From: Candidatus Neomarinimicrobiota bacterium
Lineage (GTDB): Bacteria > Fidelibacterota > Fidelibacteria > Fidelibacterales > Fidelibacteraceae
Assembly: GCA_021157965.1 (NCBI GenBank)
Contig: JAGGVO010000012.1
Span: 113,115-177,114 of the forward strand
Direction: 5' to 3'
DNA length: 64,000 nucleotides
Below, piece by piece: positions 46,135 through 54,780 of the stretch. Numbering within the stretch: the first letter of the stretch is position 1; the number at the start of each line of letters is the position of its first letter. The position numbers were made by a program, and so were the translations under genes. Below the pieces are notes generated by a model. It saw only the letters and a program-made list of their open reading frames with translations, did no database searches and had not been told where the DNA came from.

Positions 46135-47154
46135 ATGCCCTCAAAAAAAAAAACATATCTGATCATTCGCCTGTCCTCGATGGGAGATGTTGCCTTTACT
46201 ATGCCTGTTCTGGACAAGCTGCTGGCACATGAGGGTCCTTCATGTACGGACTTTATCACAAAAAATGCCTTTAAACCACTTATTGAACATCATCCGGCAA
46301 TTAATAAAGTTTACAGTCTGAACAATGAGCTGCCTCTGAGAAAACTCAGAAAAATCATCCGGAAAAATCGATATACCACAATTATTGACCTGCATAAAAA
46401 TTTGCGAAGTTATATCCTGACCCTTGGTTTCAGGCATGTAAAACGAATCAAAAAGGACATTTTTAAACGGTTTCTCCTTTCCAAATATAAGATATACAGG
46501 CCGCCCTATTTACATGTGACAGAAAAATATCTGAGAACGCTGGGTATTCAGAGTAATACAATCCCTTCATCTTCCCTTTATCTGCCTTCAGAAGAGGAAA
46601 TCCGGCCTGAAAATTCTGCCTTATACCAGCAGTGGGTATCAGGAACCCGCAATTTAATCCTGGCCCCCGGTGCCAGCAAAGCATCCAAAATGCTCCCTCT
46701 CGAAACCTGGGAGAAAGTCCTGAATGAAATATCAAAAGATTGGGACAATATTCTGATCATCGGAAACGGAAAAGCAGAATCTTCCTGGGCTGAAAAGATA
46801 TCCCGGGGAGAAAAATCCGTCATTAATCTAACCAACCGGTTGACATTAAGTGAGCTTATGCTCTTCATCGCCCGTGGCTCAATTTTTGCCGGCAACGATT
46901 CGGGGCCGGCCCATCTGGCGGCATTATGCGGTATAAAAACTGTTGTCATCTTCGGTCAAACCGTTCCGGAGTATGGTTTTGTTCCCCTGAATTCCCCAAG
47001 CCTTATCGAACCTCCCATTCACCTTGTCTGCAGGCCCTGCAGTCATCTGGGATTTGACCACTGTCCTGAAAAACATCATTTATGCATGCAAAGCATCGAC
47101 GCCCGGACTATCATCAATGAAATCCGTTACCTCCTCCATGAAAAATCTCTATGA
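46135..47154 (+). CDS. Glycosyltransferase family 9 (ADP-heptose:LPS heptosyltransferase-like)
   Basis: 339 residues, cytoplasmic GT-B enzyme adding heptose to LPS core. The N-terminal domain begins YLIIRLSSMGDVAFTMPVL, the hallmark GT9 'R..s.GD.....P'. The C-terminal donor domain has LILAPGASKASKMLPLETW, FAGNDSGPAHLAALCGIKTVVIFG and VCRPCSHLGFDHCPEKHHLCM. WaaF versus WaaC cannot be decided by eye. An 11-A homopolymer (46143-46153) immediately after codon 2 encodes KKK. No clear SD precedes the ATG. It is the first gene of the plus-strand waaA operon. Confidence 0.88.
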   Translation: MPSKKKTYLIIRLSSMGDVAFTMPVLDKLLAHEGPSCTDFITKNAFKPLIEHHPAINKVYSLNNELPLRKLRKIIRKNRYTTIIDLHKNLRSYILTLGFRHVKRIKKDIFKRFLLSKYKIYRPPYLHVTEKYLRTLGIQSNTIPSSSLYLPSEEEIRPENSALYQQWVSGTRNLILAPGASKASKMLPLETWEKVLNEISKDWDNILIIGNGKAESSWAEKISRGEKSVINLTNRLTLSELMLFIARGSIFAGNDSGPAHLAALCGIKTVVIFGQTVPEYGFVPLNSPSLIEPPIHLVCRPCSHLGFDHCPEKHHLCMQSIDARTIINEIRYLLHEKSL

Positions 47155-47240
47155 ATACACAATTGTGAAAATCATGTGTATTAATCTCCTTTGTTTTTTA
47201 TATTTCGTCATGAATCCTCAACAGAAAATAATGACTCACC

Positions 47241-48503
47241 ATGCTCTTTATCTATAATATCCTCCTTTTGCTGGCAGCACCAGGCCTCTATATCGCCGGA
47301 CTCTTTTCCCCGAAAATATGGCAGGGCATTGTGGGACGGAAAAACGTGCTGAGAGACATTGACCGCTGGCGGAAGACCATCACCGATCAACATACCGTTA
47401 TTTTAATTAATTGTGCTTCTCTGGGTGAATATGAACAAGCCAAACCTCTCATCGAAAAAATCCGGAAACACAGTGCCAAAACCCGTGTTGCTCTCACCTT
47501 TGTTTCACCCAGCGGATTTATGAATTTTAAAGACAAAAATTTGGTGGATATCGTCTTTTACCTTCCTTTTGATTTACCCTGGGGCATCCGCCGGTTTCTG
47601 GATATCCTTCGCCCCAGCGCTATCATCAATACCAGTTACGATATGTGGGGCAATCTCATGATCCAGGCGGACAGGCGACAAATTCCCCAGTATCTCATTT
47701 CCGCCCGGGTAAAAACTTCCAGCAGCAAACTCCAGTTTTATACCATTCGTTTTTACCGGAAACTCTATAAAATCTATAAACGGATTTTTGCCGTTTCCAT
47801 GGAAGATTACAACAACCTTCGCAAGCTTCTGTCCAACATGGAAAATGTGATCATTACCGGAGACACCCGATACGACCGGGTTGAGGAACGGCACCGTAAA
47901 TTCAATAATAAACATCTGCTGCCGGTTGCATGGAAAAACAAACCGGTTTTTATCCTGGGTTCTCTTCACCGGGAGGATTTACAGGTGGTTTTTCCTGCCA
48001 TGCAAAAACTGGAAAACAAATATCCTGACCTTCATATTGTGATTGCTCCCCATGAACCTGTAAATGGCAATTACGAAGAAACCTGTCAATACTTTCCCGA
48101 TACAGTGCTTTATAGTCAGTTGATGCCTAAAACAAACCCAAAAAACATTTTTTTAGATACTATCGGAGATTTGGCCTCCCTCTATTTTTCATCCTCCCTG
48201 GCGTATGTTGGAGGAGGATTCGGCAGGAGTGGACTTCATAATGTCATGGAACCGGCTGTAGCCGGATTACCCACCTTTGTCGGTCCTCATAACGAAAATT
48301 CCCTTGAAGCCCAGGCCCTGATTCATGAAGGCGGCGCTTTCATTGTGAGAAATTCCGATGAACTCTATGGTATTGCCTCCTCCCTGCTGGCAGATCAGGA
48401 TCAATATTCAAAAATTTCGCAAATTGCCAGGGCTTATATCACCCGTTCACTGGGTGCCTCTGATAAAATCATCACTATTCTGAAAAATGATCAGATTATC
48501 TGA
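47241..48503 (+). CDS. waaA: Kdo transferase (WaaA/KdtA-like)
   Basis: Transfers Kdo from CMP-Kdo to lipid IVA. 420 residues. The N-terminal membrane anchor is FIYNILLLLAAPGLYIAGLF. The acceptor domain has INCASLGEYEQAKPLI, where the Glu of 'SLGE' corresponds to the catalytic base. The usual ETE.WPN box is replaced by TSYDMWGNL, similar to the relaxed version in Bacteroidetes. The donor domain has GDTRYDRVEER, GSLHREDL, VIAPHEP, YVGGGFGRSGLHNVMEPAVAGLPTFVGPHN. It completes the kds pathway genes elsewhere in the window. Confidence 0.9.
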   Translation: MLFIYNILLLLAAPGLYIAGLFSPKIWQGIVGRKNVLRDIDRWRKTITDQHTVILINCASLGEYEQAKPLIEKIRKHSAKTRVALTFVSPSGFMNFKDKNLVDIVFYLPFDLPWGIRRFLDILRPSAIINTSYDMWGNLMIQADRRQIPQYLISARVKTSSSKLQFYTIRFYRKLYKIYKRIFAVSMEDYNNLRKLLSNMENVIITGDTRYDRVEERHRKFNNKHLLPVAWKNKPVFILGSLHREDLQVVFPAMQKLENKYPDLHIVIAPHEPVNGNYEETCQYFPDTVLYSQLMPKTNPKNIFLDTIGDLASLYFSSSLAYVGGGFGRSGLHNVMEPAVAGLPTFVGPHNENSLEAQALIHEGGAFIVRNSDELYGIASSLLADQDQYSKISQIARAYITRSLGASDKIITILKNDQII

Positions 48504-49191
48504 GCTCCGGCTTCATATTTCCGACTCAGTTTCCCTGTTTATTCCCCCTCTCGACTTGCACAAAGGAGTCGTATATCTCCTGCTGGGTGATTCCGGATGC
48601 GGTAAAACAAGCTTATTAAAAGCCCTTGCCGGATTTATTCCGGATGATAAAATCGAAGGAACTATCCCCGCTGTCCGCACTTCCCTCCTGCTGCAAAATC
48701 CCATGCACCAAATGATTACATCCACTGTAGAATCGGAATTGAAATTCCCCCTGATACAGCACGGATTCCCTGATGACGCAATTGAACAAAAAAGCAGGGA
48801 AATTGCCGCGTATTTTAATTTGGAATCTCTGATGAAAATTAAATTATATGACTTGTCCTTTGGTGAATTGCAGAGTGTTATGCTTGCCGCGACCCTTCTG
48901 ATTCCAGCGGATCTTATTCTTTTGGATGAGCCAACAAGCCATCTGGATTACCCTGCTGTAGAGAAAATGTACCGGTGGATACGAAAACACAAGCAGAACG
49001 CCTCCTGCCTGATCGCATCACAATTTCCGGATGAATACCGTTTTGCAGATCAGATTTATCATTTTCAAGGACACCGGCTCATTCATTCTATTCCGGCAGA
49101 CGATTATCCCCGTTTTGCCAGGGAGAAAAACAGTGCATCAGGCCTTGCCGCAGAAGAAATCGCCACTTATATAAAAGCCCATAAAGCATGA
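48487..49191 (+). CDS. ABC/ECF-type ATPase subunit 1 (orphan, switch His replaced)
   Basis: 234-residue ABC ATPase overlapping waaA by 17 bp. Walker A is GDSGCGKTS (34-42), the Q-loop LLLQNPMHQMITSTVESELKFPL is typical of energy-coupling-factor and CbiO-type ATPases, the signature is LSFGE (123-127), Walker B is LILLDEPTSHLD. The switch histidine that should follow ('ATHD' type) is replaced by Gln179 in LIASQFPDEY, so this site may hydrolyse ATP poorly. No EcfT, S component or other permease is in the operon. It pairs with the next gene; the transported substrate is unknown. Confidence 0.85.
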   Translation: MIRLSELRLHISDSVSLFIPPLDLHKGVVYLLLGDSGCGKTSLLKALAGFIPDDKIEGTIPAVRTSLLLQNPMHQMITSTVESELKFPLIQHGFPDDAIEQKSREIAAYFNLESLMKIKLYDLSFGELQSVMLAATLLIPADLILLDEPTSHLDYPAVEKMYRWIRKHKQNASCLIASQFPDEYRFADQIYHFQGHRLIHSIPADDYPRFAREKNSASGLAAEEIATYIKAHKA

Positions 49192-49862
49192 TTATCCAGC
49201 CCTTTAAATATACGATTTGTGAAGGGAAAATCCTGATCAATGAAAAAACAGTGGACCTCAGTCCATATCGTGTAACCGGACTCTGCGGACCCATGGGAAG
49301 TGGTAAATCCACCTGTGTGAAACTCCTTGTGGATTATCGTTTCAAAGGGTTGAACATTTTCAGCACCTATGGTTTTTCCGCTTACCTTTCACAGGATCTT
49401 ACCCGATTATTCACCGGAAATACCGTACAATCCATTATCGATATGTACAAGGATACCCGATTCGAAGTCGGCCGTCATTTTCAGGAATCGGCTTTTAATC
49501 ATTATCTGAATCTGTTCGAATTCCCCGGCGATTTAAGGCGGGAGGATTATCTTACAGATTTTTCAGAGGGGGAAAGACAACGACTGGCCATTGCCCTCAC
49601 GGCCGCCACAACAGCTGAAACAGCTGTGTATGATGAGCCTACAACCGCTTTAAACCAGAAATACAGGCAACAATTCTATTCCATCATCCGTCAACAGGCT
49701 GCACGTTCCCGGATTTTCATCATTTCCCACCGGATAACGGATATCCTGGCAACTTGTGACTCTGTGATATATTTTAAAGACCTTCATATACACAGCCATG
49801 GATCCCTTCGGGATATGATCCGGACCCGGGAAATTCAGGAGATGCTCAGGCCTTATGTATAG
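49188..49862 (+). CDS. ABC/ECF-type ATPase subunit 2 (orphan)
   Basis: 224-residue ABC ATPase, start overlapping the previous ATPase by 4 bp. Walker A is GPMGSGKST, Q-loop SAYLSQDLTRLFTGNTVQSI, signature FSEGERQR (a weakened LSGGQ), Walker B ETAVYDEPTTAL, and the switch histidine is retained (FIISHRITDI). Together the two ATPases look like an asymmetric EcfA1/EcfA2-like heterodimer with one degenerate site. Neither has a membrane segment. Partners must be encoded elsewhere, or the pair has a non-transport role. Confidence 0.84.
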   Translation: MIIQPFKYTICEGKILINEKTVDLSPYRVTGLCGPMGSGKSTCVKLLVDYRFKGLNIFSTYGFSAYLSQDLTRLFTGNTVQSIIDMYKDTRFEVGRHFQESAFNHYLNLFEFPGDLRREDYLTDFSEGERQRLAIALTAATTAETAVYDEPTTALNQKYRQQFYSIIRQQAARSRIFIISHRITDILATCDSVIYFKDLHIHSHGSLRDMIRTREIQEMLRPYV

Positions 49863-49955
49863 CGAATGAGCCGACTTTTCCTGAAAACCAGAAATCTAAA
49901 ACCGTTGTGAATATACCTTGTAATTGCTACTTTTTGTCTTCATCAAGGAGATTTT

Positions 49956-50573
49956 ATGGCAGACACTCTGAAAGTAAAAAAAGAAACTATCAGGAAAAAA
50001 CTCGGGACCGATAAGGTAAAGCCCCACTACTTTTTCACACTGGCCAACATCATCAGCCTGAGCCGGGCGTTTATGTCCCTCCCCATTGCCCATGCCCTGA
50101 GCAGTGGAAATACCCGGGGTGCGATTATCTGGCTCTCTCTGGCAGTTATTTCTGACTGGATGGATGGATATGCTGCCCGAAGAAACAACGATGTTTCGGA
50201 TTACGGAAAAGTTTTGGATCCCCTTGCCGATAAAATCGTGGGATTTACCGTATTGTTAATGATGGTGGATAAACTGGATTTCCCCCTGTGGTTTTTATAT
50301 ACCCTGGCAATCCGTGACTTTACCATCGCCCTTTTGGCCATGCATCTCCACAATGCTAAAAATGTCATAACCGGTGCCAATATACCCGGAAAAATTTTTA
50401 TAACCGTTGCCGCACTCAGTCTTTTCCTGTGGATCCTGCCTGCAAGGAGGGAATGGGCACAGGCCATGCTTCACATTGCCACTGGTCTGATGCTTTACAG
50501 CTGGGTTGTCTATGTTTACGAATTGGTCAAACTGATAAAATCCACCCCTGATCATCCGGGGAACGCTTCATAA
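49956..50573 (+). CDS. pgsA: CDP-alcohol phosphatidyltransferase (PgsA-like)
   Basis: Integral membrane enzyme, 205 residues. The CDP-alcohol phosphotransferase motif D-x2-D-G-x2-A-R-x8-G-x3-D-x3-D is complete: SDWMDGYAARR...GKVLDPLADK. About five or six TM segments follow the N-terminal basic region. Likely phosphatidylglycerophosphate synthase, given the position in a housekeeping operon, but other CDP-DAG transferases share the motif. AAGGAG precedes the ATG. It lies 13 bp before ftsY. Confidence 0.85.
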   Translation: MADTLKVKKETIRKKLGTDKVKPHYFFTLANIISLSRAFMSLPIAHALSSGNTRGAIIWLSLAVISDWMDGYAARRNNDVSDYGKVLDPLADKIVGFTVLLMMVDKLDFPLWFLYTLAIRDFTIALLAMHLHNAKNVITGANIPGKIFITVAALSLFLWILPARREWAQAMLHIATGLMLYSWVVYVYELVKLIKSTPDHPGNAS

Positions 50574-50586
50574 AAACAGGACAAGT

Positions 50587-51564
50587 ATGATATTTTTCAA
50601 AAAAAAAGCTCCCGTAGCAAGTAAGGACGGAGCCGGGTTACTCCGGCCGAAAGAAGATAAATTTGACACCGGATTAAAACGTTCCAGAAACCGGTTCAGA
50701 GAAGGTCTTTTTTCTCTGGTTGGGAAGGATATTAAAATTGATACCGCGTTTATGGACGAGATTGAGGCTTTCCTGTATCAATCCGATTTTGGCCCCCGGG
50801 TCACGGAATCCCTGTTACAAAAGATAGAAGAGAGTTCACGAAAATCACCCGTCACGAATTACGAACATATCAGGGATATTATCCGGGAAGCCTTCAGGAA
50901 TCGATTTGCCGGAAACAATGCAGAAATTCCGGTAGACAGCCACCATCCTTTTGTTCTTCTGGTTGCCGGTGTCAACGGATCCGGTAAAACAACCACCCTG
51001 GGTAAACTGGCTTACTACTTTGCCCAACAGGGGAAAAAATCCCTGATTATTGCCGGTGATACGTACAGGGCTGCAGCAGCCGAACAATTGGAAACCTGGG
51101 CTCAACGGGCCGGAGCAGAATTCATAAAAAACCCCGGTGCGAAAAATCCGTCCGGTATTATATATGACGGCATCAAAAAGGGGCTCCATAATCAAAATGA
51201 TCTGGTTCTTATCGATACAGCCGGCAGACTTCATAATAAAGCCCATCTTATGGAAGAGCTGAGCAAAATCATCCGGGTAATTCAAAAACTGATACCCGAT
51301 GCACCTCATGAAAACCTTTTAGTACTGGATGGCACCGTAGGACAGAACGGACTCATCCAGGCTCGTGAATTTGGCAAGATCCTTCCCATATCCGGCCTTG
51401 TGGTAACAAAACTGGACGGGACGGCCAAGGGTGGTGTGCTTGCCGCGATTCATGAAGAAATGGGAGTACCCGTAAAATTTGTGGGATTGGGTGAAAAAAT
51501 CGACGATCTCCTTCCTTTTGATACAGATCTTTATGTCGATTCCCTTTTTGGGAACAGGAATTGA
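50587..51564 (+). CDS. ftsY: Signal recognition particle receptor FtsY
   Basis: SRP-family GTPase that delivers ribosome-nascent chains to the translocon. 325 residues with a short basic N-terminal A domain, an N domain (about 30-110), then the NG GTPase: G1 GVNGSGKTTT (128-137), DTYRAAAAEQLETWAQRAG (I-box), G3 DTAGRLHNK, LVLDGTVGQNG, G4 TKLDGTAKGG and GLGEKIDDLLPFD. GQNG rather than the Ffh version and lack of an M domain identify FtsY. The short acidic domain is typical outside Proteobacteria. Confidence 0.96.
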   Translation: MIFFKKKAPVASKDGAGLLRPKEDKFDTGLKRSRNRFREGLFSLVGKDIKIDTAFMDEIEAFLYQSDFGPRVTESLLQKIEESSRKSPVTNYEHIRDIIREAFRNRFAGNNAEIPVDSHHPFVLLVAGVNGSGKTTTLGKLAYYFAQQGKKSLIIAGDTYRAAAAEQLETWAQRAGAEFIKNPGAKNPSGIIYDGIKKGLHNQNDLVLIDTAGRLHNKAHLMEELSKIIRVIQKLIPDAPHENLLVLDGTVGQNGLIQAREFGKILPISGLVVTKLDGTAKGGVLAAIHEEMGVPVKFVGLGEKIDDLLPFDTDLYVDSLFGNRN

Positions 51565-51640
51565 GCAATTTCCGCCATAATACATCAAGACAAGACCGGT
51601 AGTTGGCCGGTGGCATTGAATATTTTGAGAAAGGTTTCAC

Positions 51641-52921
51641 ATGCGAATCTATCTTATTACCATGGGGTGTTCAAAAAATCTGGTAGACAGCGAAGTGTTG
51701 AAAGGCGGTCTGGAAAAGGCCGGTCTGGAACTCACACCGGATCCTCTTGAAGCAGATACCATCATTATCAATACCTGTGGCTTCATCGAAGAAGCACGGG
51801 AAGAAAACATCGATGTCACCCTTGCTGCCGCAGAATTAAAAAAAACGGGGAAACTCCAAAAACTGATTCTCATCGGATGTCTTCCACAGATTTATGAACG
51901 GGAGCTTCGGGAAGCCATTCCGGAAGTCGATGCCTTCTTTTGTGTGGATAAAATGCAGGAAGTTATCCGTTACCTTTCGGGAGACCCTTCGTACACCTAT
52001 GATCCGGTTGCCGTTCGTTCCCTCATGACACCCCGCCATTATGCCTACCTGAAAATCTCTGAAGGATGTAATAACCGCTGTTCATTCTGTTCCATACCCG
52101 TTATCCGCGGTCCACAAAAAAGCCGAACGGTGGACACAATCCTCCGGGAATCCCATCACCTCATTCAAATGGGAGTGAAAGAGATCATTCTCATTGCCCA
52201 GGATTCCACCATGTATGGAAAAGATTTAACCCCCCGTGTGACGCTGACGGATCTGCTGAAAGAGATGGATACACTGGATGTACCATGGATACGCCTGCAT
52301 TACGGACATCCTGCACATATCCCGTCGGGGCTCTTTGAACTGATGGCCCGCTCAGAGCGGATCGTACCCTACCTGGACCTTCCAATCCAGCATATCAATT
52401 CACGAATACTGAAACTGATGCAGCGGGGACAAAGTGGTGAAGGTATCCGGAAAGTGTTGGAAAAAGCGCGGAATACCATCCCCAATGTCACCATGCGCAC
52501 CACCCTGATCACAGGATATCCAACAGAAACTAAAGCAGAATTTGAAGAAATGCTGGATTTTATCCGCTCATTCCGCTTTGACAGGCTTGGTGTATTCAAA
52601 TACAGCCGGGAGGATTACACACCGGCGGCTCATATCCCCGATGACATCCCGGACTATGTAAAATCCACCCGATTTGACGCCCTTCTCTCACTGCAACAGG
52701 AAATTTCCCTGATGAAAAACCGGGAAAAAATCGGAACGACTCAAAAGGTGCTGATAGATACCGTGGATCAAGCGAATCATATCTCGTTTGGACGCACAGC
52801 GGGAGATTCTCCGGATATTGACAATCAGGTCATCATTGATTCCCCGTTGACTGAGGGATGCTTCTATGATGTCACGATTACGGATGCCTCTGAATACGAT
52901 CTGACCGGAAAATTAGGATAA
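51641..52921 (+). CDS. rimO: Ribosomal protein S12 methylthiotransferase RimO
   Basis: Radical SAM methylthiotransferase modifying Asp of ribosomal protein S12. 426 residues. The UPF0004 N-terminal domain binds an auxiliary cluster through Cys10 (TMGCSKNLVDSE), Cys46 and Cys80 (LIGCLPQIYERE). The radical SAM Cys are 143, 147 and 150 (SEGCNNRCSFCSIPVIRG). The C-terminal TRAM-type domain starts about 365. 'MGCSKNLVDSE' distinguishes RimO from MiaB. It ends at a bidirectional terminator facing thioredoxin. Confidence 0.95.
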   Translation: MRIYLITMGCSKNLVDSEVLKGGLEKAGLELTPDPLEADTIIINTCGFIEEAREENIDVTLAAAELKKTGKLQKLILIGCLPQIYERELREAIPEVDAFFCVDKMQEVIRYLSGDPSYTYDPVAVRSLMTPRHYAYLKISEGCNNRCSFCSIPVIRGPQKSRTVDTILRESHHLIQMGVKEIILIAQDSTMYGKDLTPRVTLTDLLKEMDTLDVPWIRLHYGHPAHIPSGLFELMARSERIVPYLDLPIQHINSRILKLMQRGQSGEGIRKVLEKARNTIPNVTMRTTLITGYPTETKAEFEEMLDFIRSFRFDRLGVFKYSREDYTPAAHIPDDIPDYVKSTRFDALLSLQQEISLMKNREKIGTTQKVLIDTVDQANHISFGRTAGDSPDIDNQVIIDSPLTEGCFYDVTITDASEYDLTGKLG

Positions 52922-52930
52922 AATTAAAAA

Positions 52931-52952
52931 CAGGTTTTCCTTAGAAAACCTG
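52931..52952. terminator. Bidirectional intrinsic terminator between rimO and thioredoxin
   Basis: Perfect 9-bp inverted repeat CAGGTTTTC / GAAAACCTG with a 4-nt loop in the 57-bp gap between two convergent genes. On the minus strand the stem is followed by TTTTTAATTT; on the plus strand by CCCTTAATCATTTTTT. It works best for the thioredoxin gene. Confidence 0.85.
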
Positions 52953-52978
52953 CCCTTAATCATTTTTTGATGAAAAAT

Positions 52979-53344
52979 TTATTCGGGAAGTTTTACTCCC
53001 AGTACTTCATCAATAGCTTTAACCAGGGATTCTCTGGGTAAAGCACCAACGGCCATTTGTGGCTGTGCATCCTTCGGAATGAATAGCATGGATGGTATGC
53101 TCCGGATGCCAAAGACCGCTGCCAATTCCTGTTCCTGTTCTGTATTCACTTTGTAAATATGCAGTTTATCACCATATTCATTGCTCAACTCCTCCAGAAT
53201 GGGTGCTACCATTTTACAGGGCTGACACCAGTCTGCATAAAAATCAATCACAGCCGGTACATCCCCTTCATACTTCCATTCGGGGTTGGTTTCGTAGTTG
53301 AATACTTTTTCCAGAAAATCCTGTTTTGTCAAATGTTTTGTCAC
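52979..53344 (-). CDS. Thioredoxin-family protein (WCQPC active site)
   Basis: 121 residues, thioredoxin fold. The active site is DWCQPCKM (Cys40, Cys43), where Gln replaces the Gly of canonical WCGPC. This form is common in the anaerobe/Bacteroidetes TrxA-like subgroup and may shift the redox potential. The remaining fold is normal: VPAVIDFYADWC, LHIYKVNTEQEQELAAVFGIRSIPSMLFI (cis-Pro in SIPS), VGALPRESLVKAIDEVL. Cytoplasmic, no signal peptide. It is likely reduced by the trxB product. Confidence 0.92.
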   Translation of the reverse strand: MTKHLTKQDFLEKVFNYETNPEWKYEGDVPAVIDFYADWCQPCKMVAPILEELSNEYGDKLHIYKVNTEQEQELAAVFGIRSIPSMLFIPKDAQPQMAVGALPRESLVKAIDEVLGVKLPE

Positions 53345-53396
53345 GTGTCCTCCAATTTTTTTTACTGTCTGATACAGGAGCTGAGCTTTGGTTACA

Positions 53397-53455
53397 AATG
53401 GAAAATTGGAAGGACGGATGGGCGGTCCCGGACTTTATTCCGGGGGATTGGGAGA
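53397..53455. repeat. Degenerate G-rich octamer-period tract upstream of thioredoxin
   Basis: Plus strand: GG dinucleotides at exact 8-bp spacing (GGAAAATT GGAAGGAC GGATGGGC GG), then a small CCCGGA/TCCGGG hairpin (53427-53444) and GGGGGATTGGGAGATT. It lies about 53-110 bp upstream of the thioredoxin start. Confidence 0.6.
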
Positions 53456-53493
53456 TTTAGGTTCAAAGAACAGGGAAACAATCCTGTTGCTAA

Positions 53494-54627
53494 CTAAGCG
53501 TTAAAAATTCCTTCTAAAATTTCCACAATCCGTCCGGCAGTCTGACCGTCCCAGAATTTTGGGGTGTTACCGGATTTTCCTTTTCCTTTTAATATAAGGC
53601 GAACCTCTTTTTCAATATCATCCACTGTAATCAGTTTATTCGAGCCTTCCCAGATGGTTACCGGTCTTTCTGTTGAAGGACGGATGGTCAAACAGGGAAT
53701 GTTCAGAGCTGTCGTTTCTTCCTGAATACCACCGGAATCCGTCAGGGCAAAAGCCGAATGACGGATAAAATAAATAAATTCAAGATAACCAACAGGTTCA
53801 GTTAAATAAATGGAATTATAGGATGCCAAAATATCATAAAGACCGAATTTTTTTAAGTTTTTAACGGTCCGGGGATGAATGGGGAAAAGAAGGGGAACTT
53901 CCCGCGAAATAATTCCCCAGCCGTTGACAAGTTTTGCCAGGGTTTCGGGTTCATCTACATTGGAAGGCCGGTGGAATGTCATGATACCGTATCCCCCGTC
54001 CGGAATGGTTTTGCCCAACCGGACAGTCTTTTTTCCATCCAGAGTTTGTATGGCATGGTTCATGGATTCAGCCTTTTTTAGATGCTCATAAAGGGAATCA
54101 ATCATCAGATTTCCCACCATATATATTTTCTGTTGGGAAATCCCTTCATTGATGAGGTTCTCATCGGCATCTACGGAGGTAGTGAAAAAATAATCGGATA
54201 TGGCATCGGTAACCAGACGGTTGATCTCTTCCGGCATGGAACGGTCCCGACTTCTTAAACCTGCTTCATAATGTGCAGTGGGTATGTGAAGTTTAGCCGC
54301 CACCAGTGTACACGCCACCGTACTGTTGACATCTCCGACAACCATCACCATGTGGGGTTTTACATCCAAACACACCTTTTCAAACCGTTCCATAATCAAG
54401 GCTGTCTGAACGGCATGAGACGCCGAGCCTACCTCAAGATTGATATCCGGTTCCGGAATATCCAATTGCCGAAAAAAAAGATCAGACATTTTTTCATCGT
54501 AATGCTGCCCTGTATGCACGAGATACGGTTTAATCTTTTGATGATTCCGCAGCGCATGCATCAAAGGCGCTATTTTCATGAAATTCGGACGGGCGCCTGC
54601 AACCAGTATTAATCTGTATTCTTCCAT
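53494..54627 (-). CDS. wecB: UDP-N-acetylglucosamine 2-epimerase (non-hydrolysing)
   Basis: Interconverts UDP-GlcNAc and UDP-ManNAc for surface polysaccharide synthesis. 377 residues from the ATG at 54627, chosen because AAGGAG lies about 5 nt upstream and the conserved start MEEYRLILVAGARPNFMKIAPL follows; an 11-codon extension is rejected. Other signatures are LVHTGQHYD, MVVGDVNSTVA, HYEAGLRSRDRSMPEEINR, MTFHRPSNVDEP, LTDSGGIQEE and TIRPSTERPVTIWEG. No polysaccharide cluster surrounds it. Confidence 0.94.
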   Translation of the reverse strand: MEEYRLILVAGARPNFMKIAPLMHALRNHQKIKPYLVHTGQHYDEKMSDLFFRQLDIPEPDINLEVGSASHAVQTALIMERFEKVCLDVKPHMVMVVGDVNSTVACTLVAAKLHIPTAHYEAGLRSRDRSMPEEINRLVTDAISDYFFTTSVDADENLINEGISQQKIYMVGNLMIDSLYEHLKKAESMNHAIQTLDGKKTVRLGKTIPDGGYGIMTFHRPSNVDEPETLAKLVNGWGIISREVPLLFPIHPRTVKNLKKFGLYDILASYNSIYLTEPVGYLEFIYFIRHSAFALTDSGGIQEETTALNIPCLTIRPSTERPVTIWEGSNKLITVDDIEKEVRLILKGKGKSGNTPKFWDGQTAGRIVEILEGIFNA

Positions 54628-54780
54628 ACTTTCTCCTTTAACCGGCGAAAATCTAACCACTCGCCTTCAAAAATAAAAGCAGTATTATGGATATTACATT
54701 CTTAGAATATAGTAAAAGTAATATTATTTTTGATTTATTCTTGAGTCGTATTAATTTTTCTGGAAAAAATGGAGTGTTTT

